A stretch of DNA of 21,716 bases, taken from NCBI GenBank assembly GCA_015228695.1, contig JADGDA010000009.1:1-21716 (forward strand). Direction: 5' to 3'. Source of the stretch: Alphaproteobacteria bacterium. GTDB lineage: Bacteria > Pseudomonadota > Alphaproteobacteria > Rhodospirillales > Rhodospirillaceae. A program made the position numbers and the translations under genes. Positions 13,866-21,243 of the stretch are shown here, piece by piece (position 1 is the stretch's first letter; each line of letters starts with the position of its first letter). The notes under the pieces are model-generated. The model searched no databases. It saw nothing but the letters and a program-made list of their open reading frames with translations, and was not told the origin of the DNA.

Positions 13866-14682
13866 TCCTGTTCCCCTGGACGAACGCTCGAACGCCCTGC
13901 GCCGCCGGGTCGTCGAAGCCCTCGAAGGCGGCGGGCGGGGCCACATCGGCTCAAGCCTGTCGTTGATCGAGATCGTGCGCGTGCTCTACGACGATGTCCT
14001 GCGCTTCCGGGCGGACGAGCCGCGCTGGCCCCTGCGCGACCGCTTCATCCTCAGCAAGGGACACGGCTGCCTCGCCCAGTACGCGATCCTGGCGGACAAG
14101 GGATTCTTTCCCGCCGAGGAGCTGAAGCGGTTCTGCCGCCGGGATTCGTTCCTGGGCGGGCATCCGGAGTATGGGAAGATACCCGGCGTCGAAGCCTCCA
14201 CCGGAGCCCTGGGCCATGGGCTGTCGATCGGACTGGGAATGGCGCTCGCCGCGCGGATCGAGGGCCGCGACAGCCGGGTCTTCGTCGTCATGGGCGACGG
14301 CGAGATCAACGAAGGCTCGGTGTGGGAAGCGGCGATGTCGGCGGGCAAGCACCAGCTCGGGCGGCTGGTCGCCATCGTCGACTACAACAAGCTGCAATCC
14401 TACGGCCCCAACGACGAAGTCCAACCCCTGGAGCCCCTGGCCGACAAATGGCGCGCCTTCCGGTTCGAGGCGGTGGAGGTGGACGGGCACGACGTCGCGG
14501 TCCTGCGGCGGACCCTTTCCGCGCCGAGGCCCGAGCGGGGACCGCCGCTCGCGGTTATCTGCCATACCGTCAAAGGCAAGGGCCTTCCCTTCGCCGAAGG
14601 CATCGCCGACTGGCACCACAAATCCAACCTTCCGGCTGCGGACATCGCGGCCATGTACGACGCCCTCGGGGGGAGAGGCTGA
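13849..14682 (+). CDS. Transketolase, N-terminal (TPP-binding) subunit
   Basis: The 277-aa protein corresponds to the first half of transketolase. GHIGSSLSLIEIVRVLY (31-47), SKGHGCLAQYAILADKGFF (69-87) and the thiamine-diphosphate/Mg motif from MGDGEINEG (148-156) to DYNKLQ (178-183) are present, as are the STGALGHGLSIGLGMA (118-133) and WHHKSN features. With the next gene it would form a split transketolase that moves a two-carbon ketol unit between sugars. The ATG at 13849 gives the usual length and lies inside the previous gene; the open frame upstream is only a shadow. It overlaps the C-terminal subunit by one base. Split transketolases of this kind are common in secondary-metabolite and surface-sugar clusters, separate from the central-metabolism enzyme. 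Confidence 0.94.
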   Translation: MTSTPDPVPLDERSNALRRRVVEALEGGGRGHIGSSLSLIEIVRVLYDDVLRFRADEPRWPLRDRFILSKGHGCLAQYAILADKGFFPAEELKRFCRRDSFLGGHPEYGKIPGVEASTGALGHGLSIGLGMALAARIEGRDSRVFVVMGDGEINEGSVWEAAMSAGKHQLGRLVAIVDYNKLQSYGPNDEVQPLEPLADKWRAFRFEAVEVDGHDVAVLRRTLSAPRPERGPPLAVICHTVKGKGLPFAEGIADWHHKSNLPAADIAAMYDALGGRG

Positions 14683-15611
14683 TGCGCAAGACCGCCCTCG
14701 ACACCGCCTTCGAACTGGCCCGGGGCAATCCCCGGGTGGTCTTCATCGGTTCCGACCTGGGCGCGGGAACGCTGAAGGAGTTCCAGCGCACCCTCCCCGA
14801 CCGCTTCTTCATGGAGGGAGTGGCCGAGGCCAACATCATCGGCATGGCGGCGGGCTTGGCGCTCGAAGGATTCATCCCCTTCGTCAACACCATCGCCACA
14901 TTCATCACCCGCCGCTGCTACGAGCAGGTCGCCGTCGATCTGTGCCTGCACCATCTGCCGGTGCGGCTGATCGGCAACGGCGGGGGGCTGGTCTACGCCC
15001 CGCTCGGCCCGACCCACCTCGCCATCGAGGACATCGCCCTGCTGCGCGCCCTGCCCGGCATGACCATCGTCGCCCCGGTCGACGCGGAGGAGATGCGCCG
15101 GGCGGTGCGCAAGAGCGCGGAGGTGCCCGGCCCGCTTTATTTCCGTCTCGCCAAGGGCGGCGATCCGGTGGTCTCGCGGGAAGACGCCGGGTTCGAGATC
15201 GGACGCGGCATCCTCATGCGCGAACCGGGCAGGACGCTTTTCGTCTCGACCGGAGTGATGACCACCCGTTGCCTCGCCGCCGCCGGGGAACTGGCCGCCC
15301 GGGGGATCGGGGCCGGCGTGCTGCACATGCATACGGTCAAGCCGCTGGACGCGGCCCTTCTCGCCGACTGCGCGGCCGGGGTCGATCTGGTCGTCACCGT
15401 CGAGGAACACTCCCTGATCGGCGGGCTGGGGAGCGCGGTCCTGGAGTCGCTGTCTGCGGACGGCATCGCCGTTCCGGTCCTGCGTCTCGGCATCCCCGAC
15501 GTCTTCCCCGCCAAGTACGGGTCCCAGGACGATCTGCTCGAACTGTTCGGCCTGCAACCGCCGGAAATCGTCCGGGCCGTCCTTGGGAAACTGCGCGGCG
15601 TTTACGATTAG
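14682..15611 (+). CDS. Transketolase, C-terminal subunit
   Basis: The 309-aa protein carries the pyrimidine-binding and C-terminal domains of transketolase/DXS-like enzymes. The catalytic Glu that activates thiamine is E49 in MEGVAEANIIGMAAGLA (44-60); FVNTIATFITRRCYEQV (67-83) follows as in the family, with a substrate-binding His in THLAIEDIALLR. The last ~120 residues (FVSTGVMTTR onward, including VEEHSLIGGLGSAV) form the transketolase C-terminal domain. It pairs with the upstream subunit (TGATG stop/start, one-base overlap). Together they probably attach or remove a C2 unit to build a branched or higher-carbon sugar; the acceptor is not known. Confidence 0.94.
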   Translation: MRKTALDTAFELARGNPRVVFIGSDLGAGTLKEFQRTLPDRFFMEGVAEANIIGMAAGLALEGFIPFVNTIATFITRRCYEQVAVDLCLHHLPVRLIGNGGGLVYAPLGPTHLAIEDIALLRALPGMTIVAPVDAEEMRRAVRKSAEVPGPLYFRLAKGGDPVVSREDAGFEIGRGILMREPGRTLFVSTGVMTTRCLAAAGELAARGIGAGVLHMHTVKPLDAALLADCAAGVDLVVTVEEHSLIGGLGSAVLESLSADGIAVPVLRLGIPDVFPAKYGSQDDLLELFGLQPPEIVRAVLGKLRGVYD

Positions 15612-15612
15612 A

Positions 15613-15654
15613 CAAGACGGATGCGGTATCCTCGTCCATCCGCGGCGCGTCTTG
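15613..15654 (+). other. Inverted repeat in the gap before the SPASM radical SAM gene
   Basis: CAAGACG (15613-15619) pairs with CGTCTTG (15648-15654), and inside it GATG (15620-15623 region) pairs with CATC (15637-15640), giving a bulged hairpin in the only sizeable gap (56 bases) of the operon. The stem ends exactly at the GGGAGG ribosome site (15654-15659). No T-run follows, so a processing or translation-control element is as likely as a terminator. Confidence 0.45.
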
Positions 15655-15667
15655 GGAGGCCATCGTC

Positions 15668-16753
15668 ATGCAGGACAAATTCAACATGGATGGCCACAAG
15701 CTTCTGTGGCACCTCGACCGGGTCCACGAGTGGCAGCAGGGCAAGCGCATCGCCCCCCTTCATCTGGACATGGGCATCAGCACCGGCTGCAACATGGCGT
15801 GCCGTTACTGTTATGGGGTGATCCAGGGACGGGCGGGCTATGGGACCGACAAGAAGGGCCGGTTCAACATGCCGAAGGAAGCGATCCTGCGCACGTTCCA
15901 GGACGCGAAGGACATCGGCGTCCGCTCCGTCGCCCTGATCGGCGAGGGGGAGAACACCTTGAACCCGCACCTCTACGACGCCCTGGAGTTCGCCCGCTCC
16001 ATCGGCCTCGACGTCTCCCTGGCCACCAACGGCATCAGCATTCAGCTCGACCGGCTCGACGTCCTTCTAACGTCCCTTTCCTGGCTGCGGGTCAATATCA
16101 GCGCGGCGACCCCCAAGACCTTCGAAAAAATCCACGGCGTCACCCAGTTCGACCGGGTCCTCGGCAACATCCGCGCCATGGTCGCGGCCAAGAAGGCCCA
16201 CGGCTGGCCCTGCACCATCGGTTTGCAGATGGTGGTGACCAAGGAAAACATGGACGACATCGTGCCCCTGGCCCGCCTCGGCGGCGAACTGGGGGCGGAT
16301 TATCTGGTGGTCAAGGCCTGTTCCGACACTCCCGAGGGCACGCTGGACGCGCCGAAGGAGGAATACCTGGAGATCGAGCCCCTTCTCCGCGAGGCCGAAC
16401 GTTTTTCCACCTCCGCCTACACGGTCGCGATCAAGTGGCACAAGCTGACCAACGCCGGACTGAAGGACTACAAGGTTTGCTTCGGAACCCAGTTCATCCT
16501 GGCGGTCAGCGGCGACGGCAGCGTGTTTCCGTGCGGCCACTGGTTCGACATCCGCCGCGACGAGTTCCTGATGGGCAACGTCATCGAGACCCCGTTCCGG
16601 GACATCGTCGCCAGCGAACGCTATTGGGAGGTCCAGCAGCGGATACAGACCGTGGACGTGAACCACGACTGTGAAAGCAACTGCCGCCAACACTACATCA
16701 ACCGTTTCCTGGCCCCGATCAAGGCCGATCCGATCCACAAGAATTTCGTCTGA
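15668..16753 (+). CDS. Radical SAM protein with SPASM/twitch-type C-terminal cluster domain
   Basis: The 361-aa protein has the radical SAM motif CNMACRYC (C41, C45, C48) after an N-terminal extension beginning FNMDGHKLLWHLDRVHEW, a signature I associate with radical SAM proteins in sugar and polysaccharide clusters. ALIGEGENTLNPHLYDAL (89-106) and LATNGI (118-123) are the usual GE- and NG-strands of the barrel. C-terminal cysteines C271, C289, C335 and C339 (CFGTQFILAVSGDGSVFPC, then CESNC) suggest one auxiliary Fe-S cluster, as in twitch/SPASM domains. Substrate is unknown: likely radical dehydrogenation, epimerisation or deoxygenation of a sugar. The ATG at 15668 has GGGAGG upstream; the long open frame before it is a shadow of the transketolase genes. 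Confidence 0.9.
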   Translation: MQDKFNMDGHKLLWHLDRVHEWQQGKRIAPLHLDMGISTGCNMACRYCYGVIQGRAGYGTDKKGRFNMPKEAILRTFQDAKDIGVRSVALIGEGENTLNPHLYDALEFARSIGLDVSLATNGISIQLDRLDVLLTSLSWLRVNISAATPKTFEKIHGVTQFDRVLGNIRAMVAAKKAHGWPCTIGLQMVVTKENMDDIVPLARLGGELGADYLVVKACSDTPEGTLDAPKEEYLEIEPLLREAERFSTSAYTVAIKWHKLTNAGLKDYKVCFGTQFILAVSGDGSVFPCGHWFDIRRDEFLMGNVIETPFRDIVASERYWEVQQRIQTVDVNHDCESNCRQHYINRFLAPIKADPIHKNFV

Positions 16754-16765
16754 GAGACGCGCCCC

Positions 16766-17947
16766 ATGCAAGACATCACCCTCAACGCCTCATGCGGAGC
16801 CTGCGGCGGGACGCGGCTGGACGAGGTCTTCACCCTCCCCGATTTCCCGATCACCGGGATTTTCGTCACCCAGCCGGTTCCCGGCCCGTCCCGGGGCTTC
16901 GACCAATCCCTGCTGCTGTGCGCCGACTGCGGGCATGCGCAGTTGTCGCGGATCATCCCCCCGGCGCAACTCTATGGCGAGGGCTATGCCCACCGGTCGT
17001 CGGCCTCCCATCTGGCGGGATCGGCCAGCGACTGGTTCGTGGACTACATCGGGCGCCTGGGACGGGGGCGGGTGTTCGAGCACGTCCTGGAAGTGGGCTG
17101 CAACGATCTGGTCCTGATGCGCAAGATGGCGACCCGCGCCCGCCGCGCCACCGGTATCGAGCCGATCTGGCGTGGACGCACGCCGGACGTCCCCCCCAAC
17201 GTCGCCATCATCGGCAAGTTCCTGGAGGAGGTGGACCTCGCGTCCGAACTCGGGGGACGCCCGGACCTGATTATCTCCACCCACAACCTGGAACACATCG
17301 CCTCCCCCCTCGACCAGTACTGCCGCCTCATGGAGGTCGTGGCCGACGACGCCCTGTTCGTCATCGAGGTTCCCGACTCCGACGTTATGGTGGAGAACGT
17401 CCGCTTCGATCAGGTTTTCCACCAGCACGTCCATTATTTCGGGCTGGCTTCGCTGTGCCGTTTCATCGACAGCGTCGGCGGCGAGTACGTGGACCACGCC
17501 TTCAACCCCCGCAACTGGGGCGGATCCCTCAGCATCGCCTTCCGCCGCCGCCGGGGAGGGAACGGCAAGGCGCTGGGGCGGCGGTTGGAGCGCGCGCCGG
17601 TGGCGGAGCGCTACGCCCTGTTCCGGCGGCAAAAGGCCGACCTGATGGCCCAGCTCGCGGGCATCGAAGGCCCGGTGTGGGGCTACGGCGGCGGCCAGAT
17701 GGTGCCGTCCCTCGCCTATCACATGGAAAGCGATCTGTCGTTCCTCGCCGGGATCGTGGACGACAACCCCTCGCGCGACGGCCTGTACTATCCCCATCTG
17801 GCCCCGCGCATTGTCGCCGGCCCCAATCGTCCCAATCTGAAGGATGCGGCGGTGTTCATCACCGCAGTGGACGGAACCCGCGCCATCGCCCACAAGCTGC
17901 GGGACGAGGACGTCCGGACCATCGTTTCCCCGACGGCGGCCGCCTGA
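16766..17947 (+). CDS. Sugar C-methyltransferase (zinc-binding N-domain, class I MTase, C-terminal domain)
   Basis: The 393-aa protein has the three-part layout of TylC3/NovU-type SAM-dependent C-methyltransferases, which methylate the carbon next to a keto group in dTDP-4-keto-6-deoxysugars. The N-terminal zinc site has C10, C13, C52 and C55 (CGAC, CADC). The SAM-binding domain has EVGCND (109-114) and STHNLEHIASP, and the family's HQHVHYFG stretch follows near residue 223. The C-terminal domain includes WGYGGGQMVPSLAYHM and IVDDNPSRDGLYYPH, typical of the C-terminal Rossmann-like part. Length is normal (~400 aa). It implies a C-branched methyl sugar intermediate. The ribosome site is weak; 12 bases separate it from the radical SAM gene. 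Confidence 0.92.
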   Translation: MQDITLNASCGACGGTRLDEVFTLPDFPITGIFVTQPVPGPSRGFDQSLLLCADCGHAQLSRIIPPAQLYGEGYAHRSSASHLAGSASDWFVDYIGRLGRGRVFEHVLEVGCNDLVLMRKMATRARRATGIEPIWRGRTPDVPPNVAIIGKFLEEVDLASELGGRPDLIISTHNLEHIASPLDQYCRLMEVVADDALFVIEVPDSDVMVENVRFDQVFHQHVHYFGLASLCRFIDSVGGEYVDHAFNPRNWGGSLSIAFRRRRGGNGKALGRRLERAPVAERYALFRRQKADLMAQLAGIEGPVWGYGGGQMVPSLAYHMESDLSFLAGIVDDNPSRDGLYYPHLAPRIVAGPNRPNLKDAAVFITAVDGTRAIAHKLRDEDVRTIVSPTAAA

Positions 17948-17969
17948 CACGCTGGAGCAAGGACCGATC

Positions 17970-18653
17970 ATGACGAGAACGAAGGAACCCCAATACGAAC
18001 CGGCGCTGGAGTTGAGGGACCGGGAGGGCTTCACCCGCCTGGGCCTGACCTGCAACTGGATGTGGGACTTCGACCCCAAGCGCATGACCTTCGTCTTCGC
18101 CCGCTACAAGTTCGTCGCCAGGATGCTGGAAGGGCGGGAAAGTGCCCTGGAGGTCGGGTGCGCCGACGGGTTCGCATCGCGGATCGTCCGTCAGGCGGTC
18201 GGGAAGCTGACGGCGGTCGACTTCGATCCCAACTTCATCGAGGACGCCAAGGCCAATTCCAACCCGCGCTGGGCCATTGATTTCCGGCATCACAACATGC
18301 TCGACGGACCGGTCGAGGGAACCTTCGACGCCGCCTATTCCATCGACGTCCTGGAGCACATCGCCCCCGCCGACGAGCCCGTCTTCATGCGCAACCTCTG
18401 CGCCCCGCTCGCCCCCCACGCGGTCGCGGTGATCGGAATGCCGTCGCTCCAGTCCCAGACCCATGCCTCCGAGGCGAACAAGATCGCCCACATCAATTGC
18501 AAGGACGGGAACCAGTTCCGGCGCGACATGGGACGGTATTTCCACAACGTGTTCGTCTTCTCCATGAATGACGAGCTCATCCACACCGGGTTCTATCCGA
18601 TGGCCCAGTACCTGTTCGCCCTGTGCTGCGATCCGAAGCGGGAGGCGTCGTGA
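17970..18653 (+). CDS. Class I SAM-dependent methyltransferase
   Basis: The 227-aa protein is a small Rossmann-fold methyltransferase: ALEVGCADGFASRIV (motif I, about 59-73), TAVDFDPNFIEDAK (acidic end of strand 2, about 81-94) and FDAAYSIDVLEHI (about 116-128, motif IV and post-motif). No extra domain is present. It probably methylates oxygen or nitrogen on the cluster's product; the target cannot be read from sequence. The ATG at 17970 has AAGGA 7-8 bases upstream. It lies 22 bases after the C-methyltransferase and overlaps the next gene by 4 bases (GTGA). Confidence 0.88.
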   Translation: MTRTKEPQYEPALELRDREGFTRLGLTCNWMWDFDPKRMTFVFARYKFVARMLEGRESALEVGCADGFASRIVRQAVGKLTAVDFDPNFIEDAKANSNPRWAIDFRHHNMLDGPVEGTFDAAYSIDVLEHIAPADEPVFMRNLCAPLAPHAVAVIGMPSLQSQTHASEANKIAHINCKDGNQFRRDMGRYFHNVFVFSMNDELIHTGFYPMAQYLFALCCDPKREAS

Positions 18654-19492
18654 ACATCCTTCTCCTCGGCGCGACGGGATGTTTTGGAACGGCCTTCGCG
18701 GCCGCCTGCGAGGGCCGCCCGGTTTCGCTTATTCCCCTGTCCCACCGCGATATCGACGTCACGGACCGGGACGCGGTCAGATCCGTGATCGACACCCACA
18801 AGCCGGACGTGGTGGTCAACGCCGTCGCCATTGTCGACATGAATTTCTGCGAGGACAATCCGGACGCGGCCTTCGCGGTCCATGGCTCGGCGGCTCTCGC
18901 CATGGCCCGCGCCTGCGCGGAACGCGACGCGGTGTTCGTGCAGACCAGCACCCACGCGGTGTTCGACGGGCTCAAGGAGACCCCCTACACCGAGGACGAC
19001 GTCCCCAACCCGCGCAACGTCTACGCCGCTTCGAAATACGTCGCCGAGCGATTCGCCGCCAATCTGTGTCCGAGGCATTACGTGGTCCGCTTCCCCACCC
19101 TGTTCGGAGCGCGGCGCAACGCCTCCATGGGGTTCGTGGACAAGGCGCGGAAGTGGCTGGACGAGGGCCGCGAGCTGAACATCGCCGACGACCGGATCGA
19201 TTCCGTCACCTATGCCCGGGACGCCGCCGACCGGGTGGCCGGGATGCTGCTCGGAGGAGCTCCGTTCGGGCTGTACCACGTGGCGAACCATGGAGCGGTC
19301 AGCTACTTCGACTTCATCTGCGCCTACCGGGACATGCTGGGCCTTGGCAACACGATCCGCCGCGCCAAGGACGGCGACTTCCCCAGCAAGGGGATGAAAT
19401 CGGTCAGAACGGCCCTTTCCAGCGTACGTGGACGCCCCCTGCGGCCATGGCAGGACGCCTTGAGGGCCTACGTCGACAACGGGGAGGGCTAA
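18650..19492 (+). CDS. RmlD-like dTDP-4-dehydrosugar reductase (SDR)
   Basis: The 280-aa protein has the Rossmann motif GATGCFG (7-13), HRDIDVTD (32-39), VVNAVAIVDMNFCEDNPDAA (55-74), TSTHAVFDG (99-107) and catalytic YAASK (Y125, K129). These match dTDP-4-dehydrorhamnose reductase, which reduces the C4 ketone of a nucleotide-linked deoxysugar with NAD(P)H. The GTG at 18650 overlaps the previous stop and has GGGAGG upstream; the extra residues of the longer frame precede the nucleotide-binding strand and are unlikely. RmlA, RmlB and RmlC are not in this window. With the C-methyltransferase it suggests a late ketone reduction of a methyl-branched sugar. Confidence 0.88.
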   Translation: MNILLLGATGCFGTAFAAACEGRPVSLIPLSHRDIDVTDRDAVRSVIDTHKPDVVVNAVAIVDMNFCEDNPDAAFAVHGSAALAMARACAERDAVFVQTSTHAVFDGLKETPYTEDDVPNPRNVYAASKYVAERFAANLCPRHYVVRFPTLFGARRNASMGFVDKARKWLDEGRELNIADDRIDSVTYARDAADRVAGMLLGGAPFGLYHVANHGAVSYFDFICAYRDMLGLGNTIRRAKDGDFPSKGMKSVRTALSSVRGRPLRPWQDALRAYVDNGEG

Positions 19493-19493
19493 A

Positions 19494-21146
19494 ATGACGG
19501 ATTCTTCGGTTCAGAGGTCGGTCCTGCTGCTCAATTCCCATTCACGGGACGGAGTTTACGTGTCGCCGCCCGTGGGGCTGGTCAAGATCGCCAACGTCCT
19601 GCGCAAGGGCGGGGTCGCCTGCGACATCCTCGACTACGACATCGACGACGAGGCCCCGTTCCTGGAAAAGGCGCGGCGGGGAGCCTATGCGGTCATCGGG
19701 ATGAGCGTCACCCACTTCCAGATGGAAGCCGACCTGGACCGGGTCTGGAAGTTCCGCCAGACGGCCCTGCAATCCGGCCGCCCGTCCTGGATCGTCGGCG
19801 GCGGCCAGGAAGCGGCCATGAATTTCCGCCAGTGGCTCGACGTGGCCCTGGACCTGATCTTTCTCGGCTTCGCGGAAAAAACCTTCCTCGAATTCTGCCG
19901 CCGGGTGCTGACGCAGGAGGCGGAGGGCGACGCCCGTGGTCCCCTTTCCCTTCTGACCGCCGACATGGACGGGGTCGCTTTTCTCCGGGACGACGGCGGA
20001 ACCGTCTTCCGCCCGGCGGGGGCACTGGAGCCCGCCCTGTTCAAGGAACTGTTCTTCGACAACGTGATGGAACTCGACGTCGATTACGCCAAGTACTGGA
20101 ACCGGGTCCGGGCGGATTTCGAGAGCGAGACGGTGGGGGCGGCGGATTTCGTGTTCGAGAACGTCCGCCTGTATACCTCCAGCCACTGCCCGCGCCGGTG
20201 CGGGTTTTGCAGTTCGCAGACCTTCCTGCCCTTCTCCCAAGACGGCGCGAGCCGAATCCTCTCGGTGGCGCCGGAGCAACTGATCGCCCTTCTCCATCGC
20301 TACAAGGACCGCTACGGCGCGCGGATGATCCAGTTCAGCGACGACGATTTCGGCATCGGGGCCGGGGCCGGGATGCAGCGGGTGACCGAGTTCTGCCGGC
20401 TGGTCATCGAGGAAAAGGCCCAGGGAACCATCCCCCGGGACTTCCGCTTCTCCTGTCAGGCCAGGGTCGCCGATTTCCTGGTCCGGGGAGAGGTCACCGA
20501 GGACGCCCTGGCCGCCATGGCGCGGGCCGGATTCCTCGGCCTCAGCCTGGGGGTCGAGACCTTTTCCCAGAAGCTTTTGAAAGCGCCGTCGATCAACAAG
20601 GTGGGGGTGACCGTCGCCGACTGCCGCAAGGTTCTCGACGCGGCCCTGCGGCAAGGTCTGGTGCCGCAGATCAACATCATTCTCGGCATTCCCGAATCCA
20701 CCCCCGACGATCTGGTGGAGACCATGCTCGAAACCTGCGCCTGCATCGAGAAGGGCTGCGACGTGGCCCTGGTCACCCGGGTCGAGGTCTATCAGGGCTC
20801 GCCCATGTCCACCAACCCGGATTACACGGTGCGCTGGCGTCACTGGACCAACCCCCATGATGGGCGGGAGGTCGCCATCGCCGACTATTTCGAGCCGCGC
20901 GACCCGGTCATCGCCCACGTCTGCGACCACTTCAAGACGGCCATGGCGGCGGAGCTTCAGGCGATCAAGAAGGAACGGGGCTGGGAAGGGAAAACCGCCC
21001 ACAAGCGCATCGTCGCCTTCGCCAACCTCATCGCGGTCTCGCGGCTCCTCGAACGCCCCGATCTGGTGAAACGCTTCCAGGACGCCGTCGAGGCCACCTG
21101 CGCCGCCGCCGCGCACAAAAGCCTGGCCTCGGCCGAGGGCCGTTGA
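19494..21146 (+). CDS. B12-binding domain radical SAM protein
   Basis: The 550-aa protein has a clear cobalamin-binding Rossmann domain (about 8-140: VLLLNSHSRDG, SPPVGLVKIANVLRKGG, YAVIGMSVTH, WIVGGGQEA, LIFLGFAEKTF), then the radical SAM motif CPRRCGFC (C232, C236, C239), a barrel (IQFSDDDFGIG, LGLSLGVETFS) and a helical C-terminus. Class B radical SAM enzymes most often methylate unactivated sp3 carbons using methylcobalamin, but oxidative rearrangements are known. It differs clearly from the other B12-type protein of the cluster. A GGGGAGGG site precedes the ATG; it starts one base after the RmlD-like gene and is the last gene of the operon. Confidence 0.92.
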   Translation: MTDSSVQRSVLLLNSHSRDGVYVSPPVGLVKIANVLRKGGVACDILDYDIDDEAPFLEKARRGAYAVIGMSVTHFQMEADLDRVWKFRQTALQSGRPSWIVGGGQEAAMNFRQWLDVALDLIFLGFAEKTFLEFCRRVLTQEAEGDARGPLSLLTADMDGVAFLRDDGGTVFRPAGALEPALFKELFFDNVMELDVDYAKYWNRVRADFESETVGAADFVFENVRLYTSSHCPRRCGFCSSQTFLPFSQDGASRILSVAPEQLIALLHRYKDRYGARMIQFSDDDFGIGAGAGMQRVTEFCRLVIEEKAQGTIPRDFRFSCQARVADFLVRGEVTEDALAAMARAGFLGLSLGVETFSQKLLKAPSINKVGVTVADCRKVLDAALRQGLVPQINIILGIPESTPDDLVETMLETCACIEKGCDVALVTRVEVYQGSPMSTNPDYTVRWRHWTNPHDGREVAIADYFEPRDPVIAHVCDHFKTAMAAELQAIKKERGWEGKTAHKRIVAFANLIAVSRLLERPDLVKRFQDAVEATCAAAAHKSLASAEGR

Positions 21147-21147
21147 C

Positions 21148-21161
21148 CCCCCGCCCGGGGG
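21148..21161 (+). terminator. GC-rich hairpin after the biosynthetic operon, weak terminator candidate
   Basis: CCCCC (21148-21152) and GGGGG (21157-21161) form a 5-bp stem with a GCCC loop, immediately after the last stop codon of the cluster. There is no T-run, so intrinsic termination is doubtful. The remaining ~80 bases to the next gene show no clear promoter. Confidence 0.3.
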
Positions 21162-21243
21162 CTCGGCGGCACGTCGTAAGGGGTGGGAATCTCCGCTGGT
21201 GTGTACTAGAGTGGGGCGCGAGTTTGCGGCGACGGAGTGCACT

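Noticed and set aside
14171..15667. Upstream extension of the SPASM radical SAM frame, suggesting a long fusion protein
   Set aside because: The upstream part is an out-of-frame read of the two transketolase genes; the ATG at 15668 has a ribosome site and starts the conserved N-terminus.
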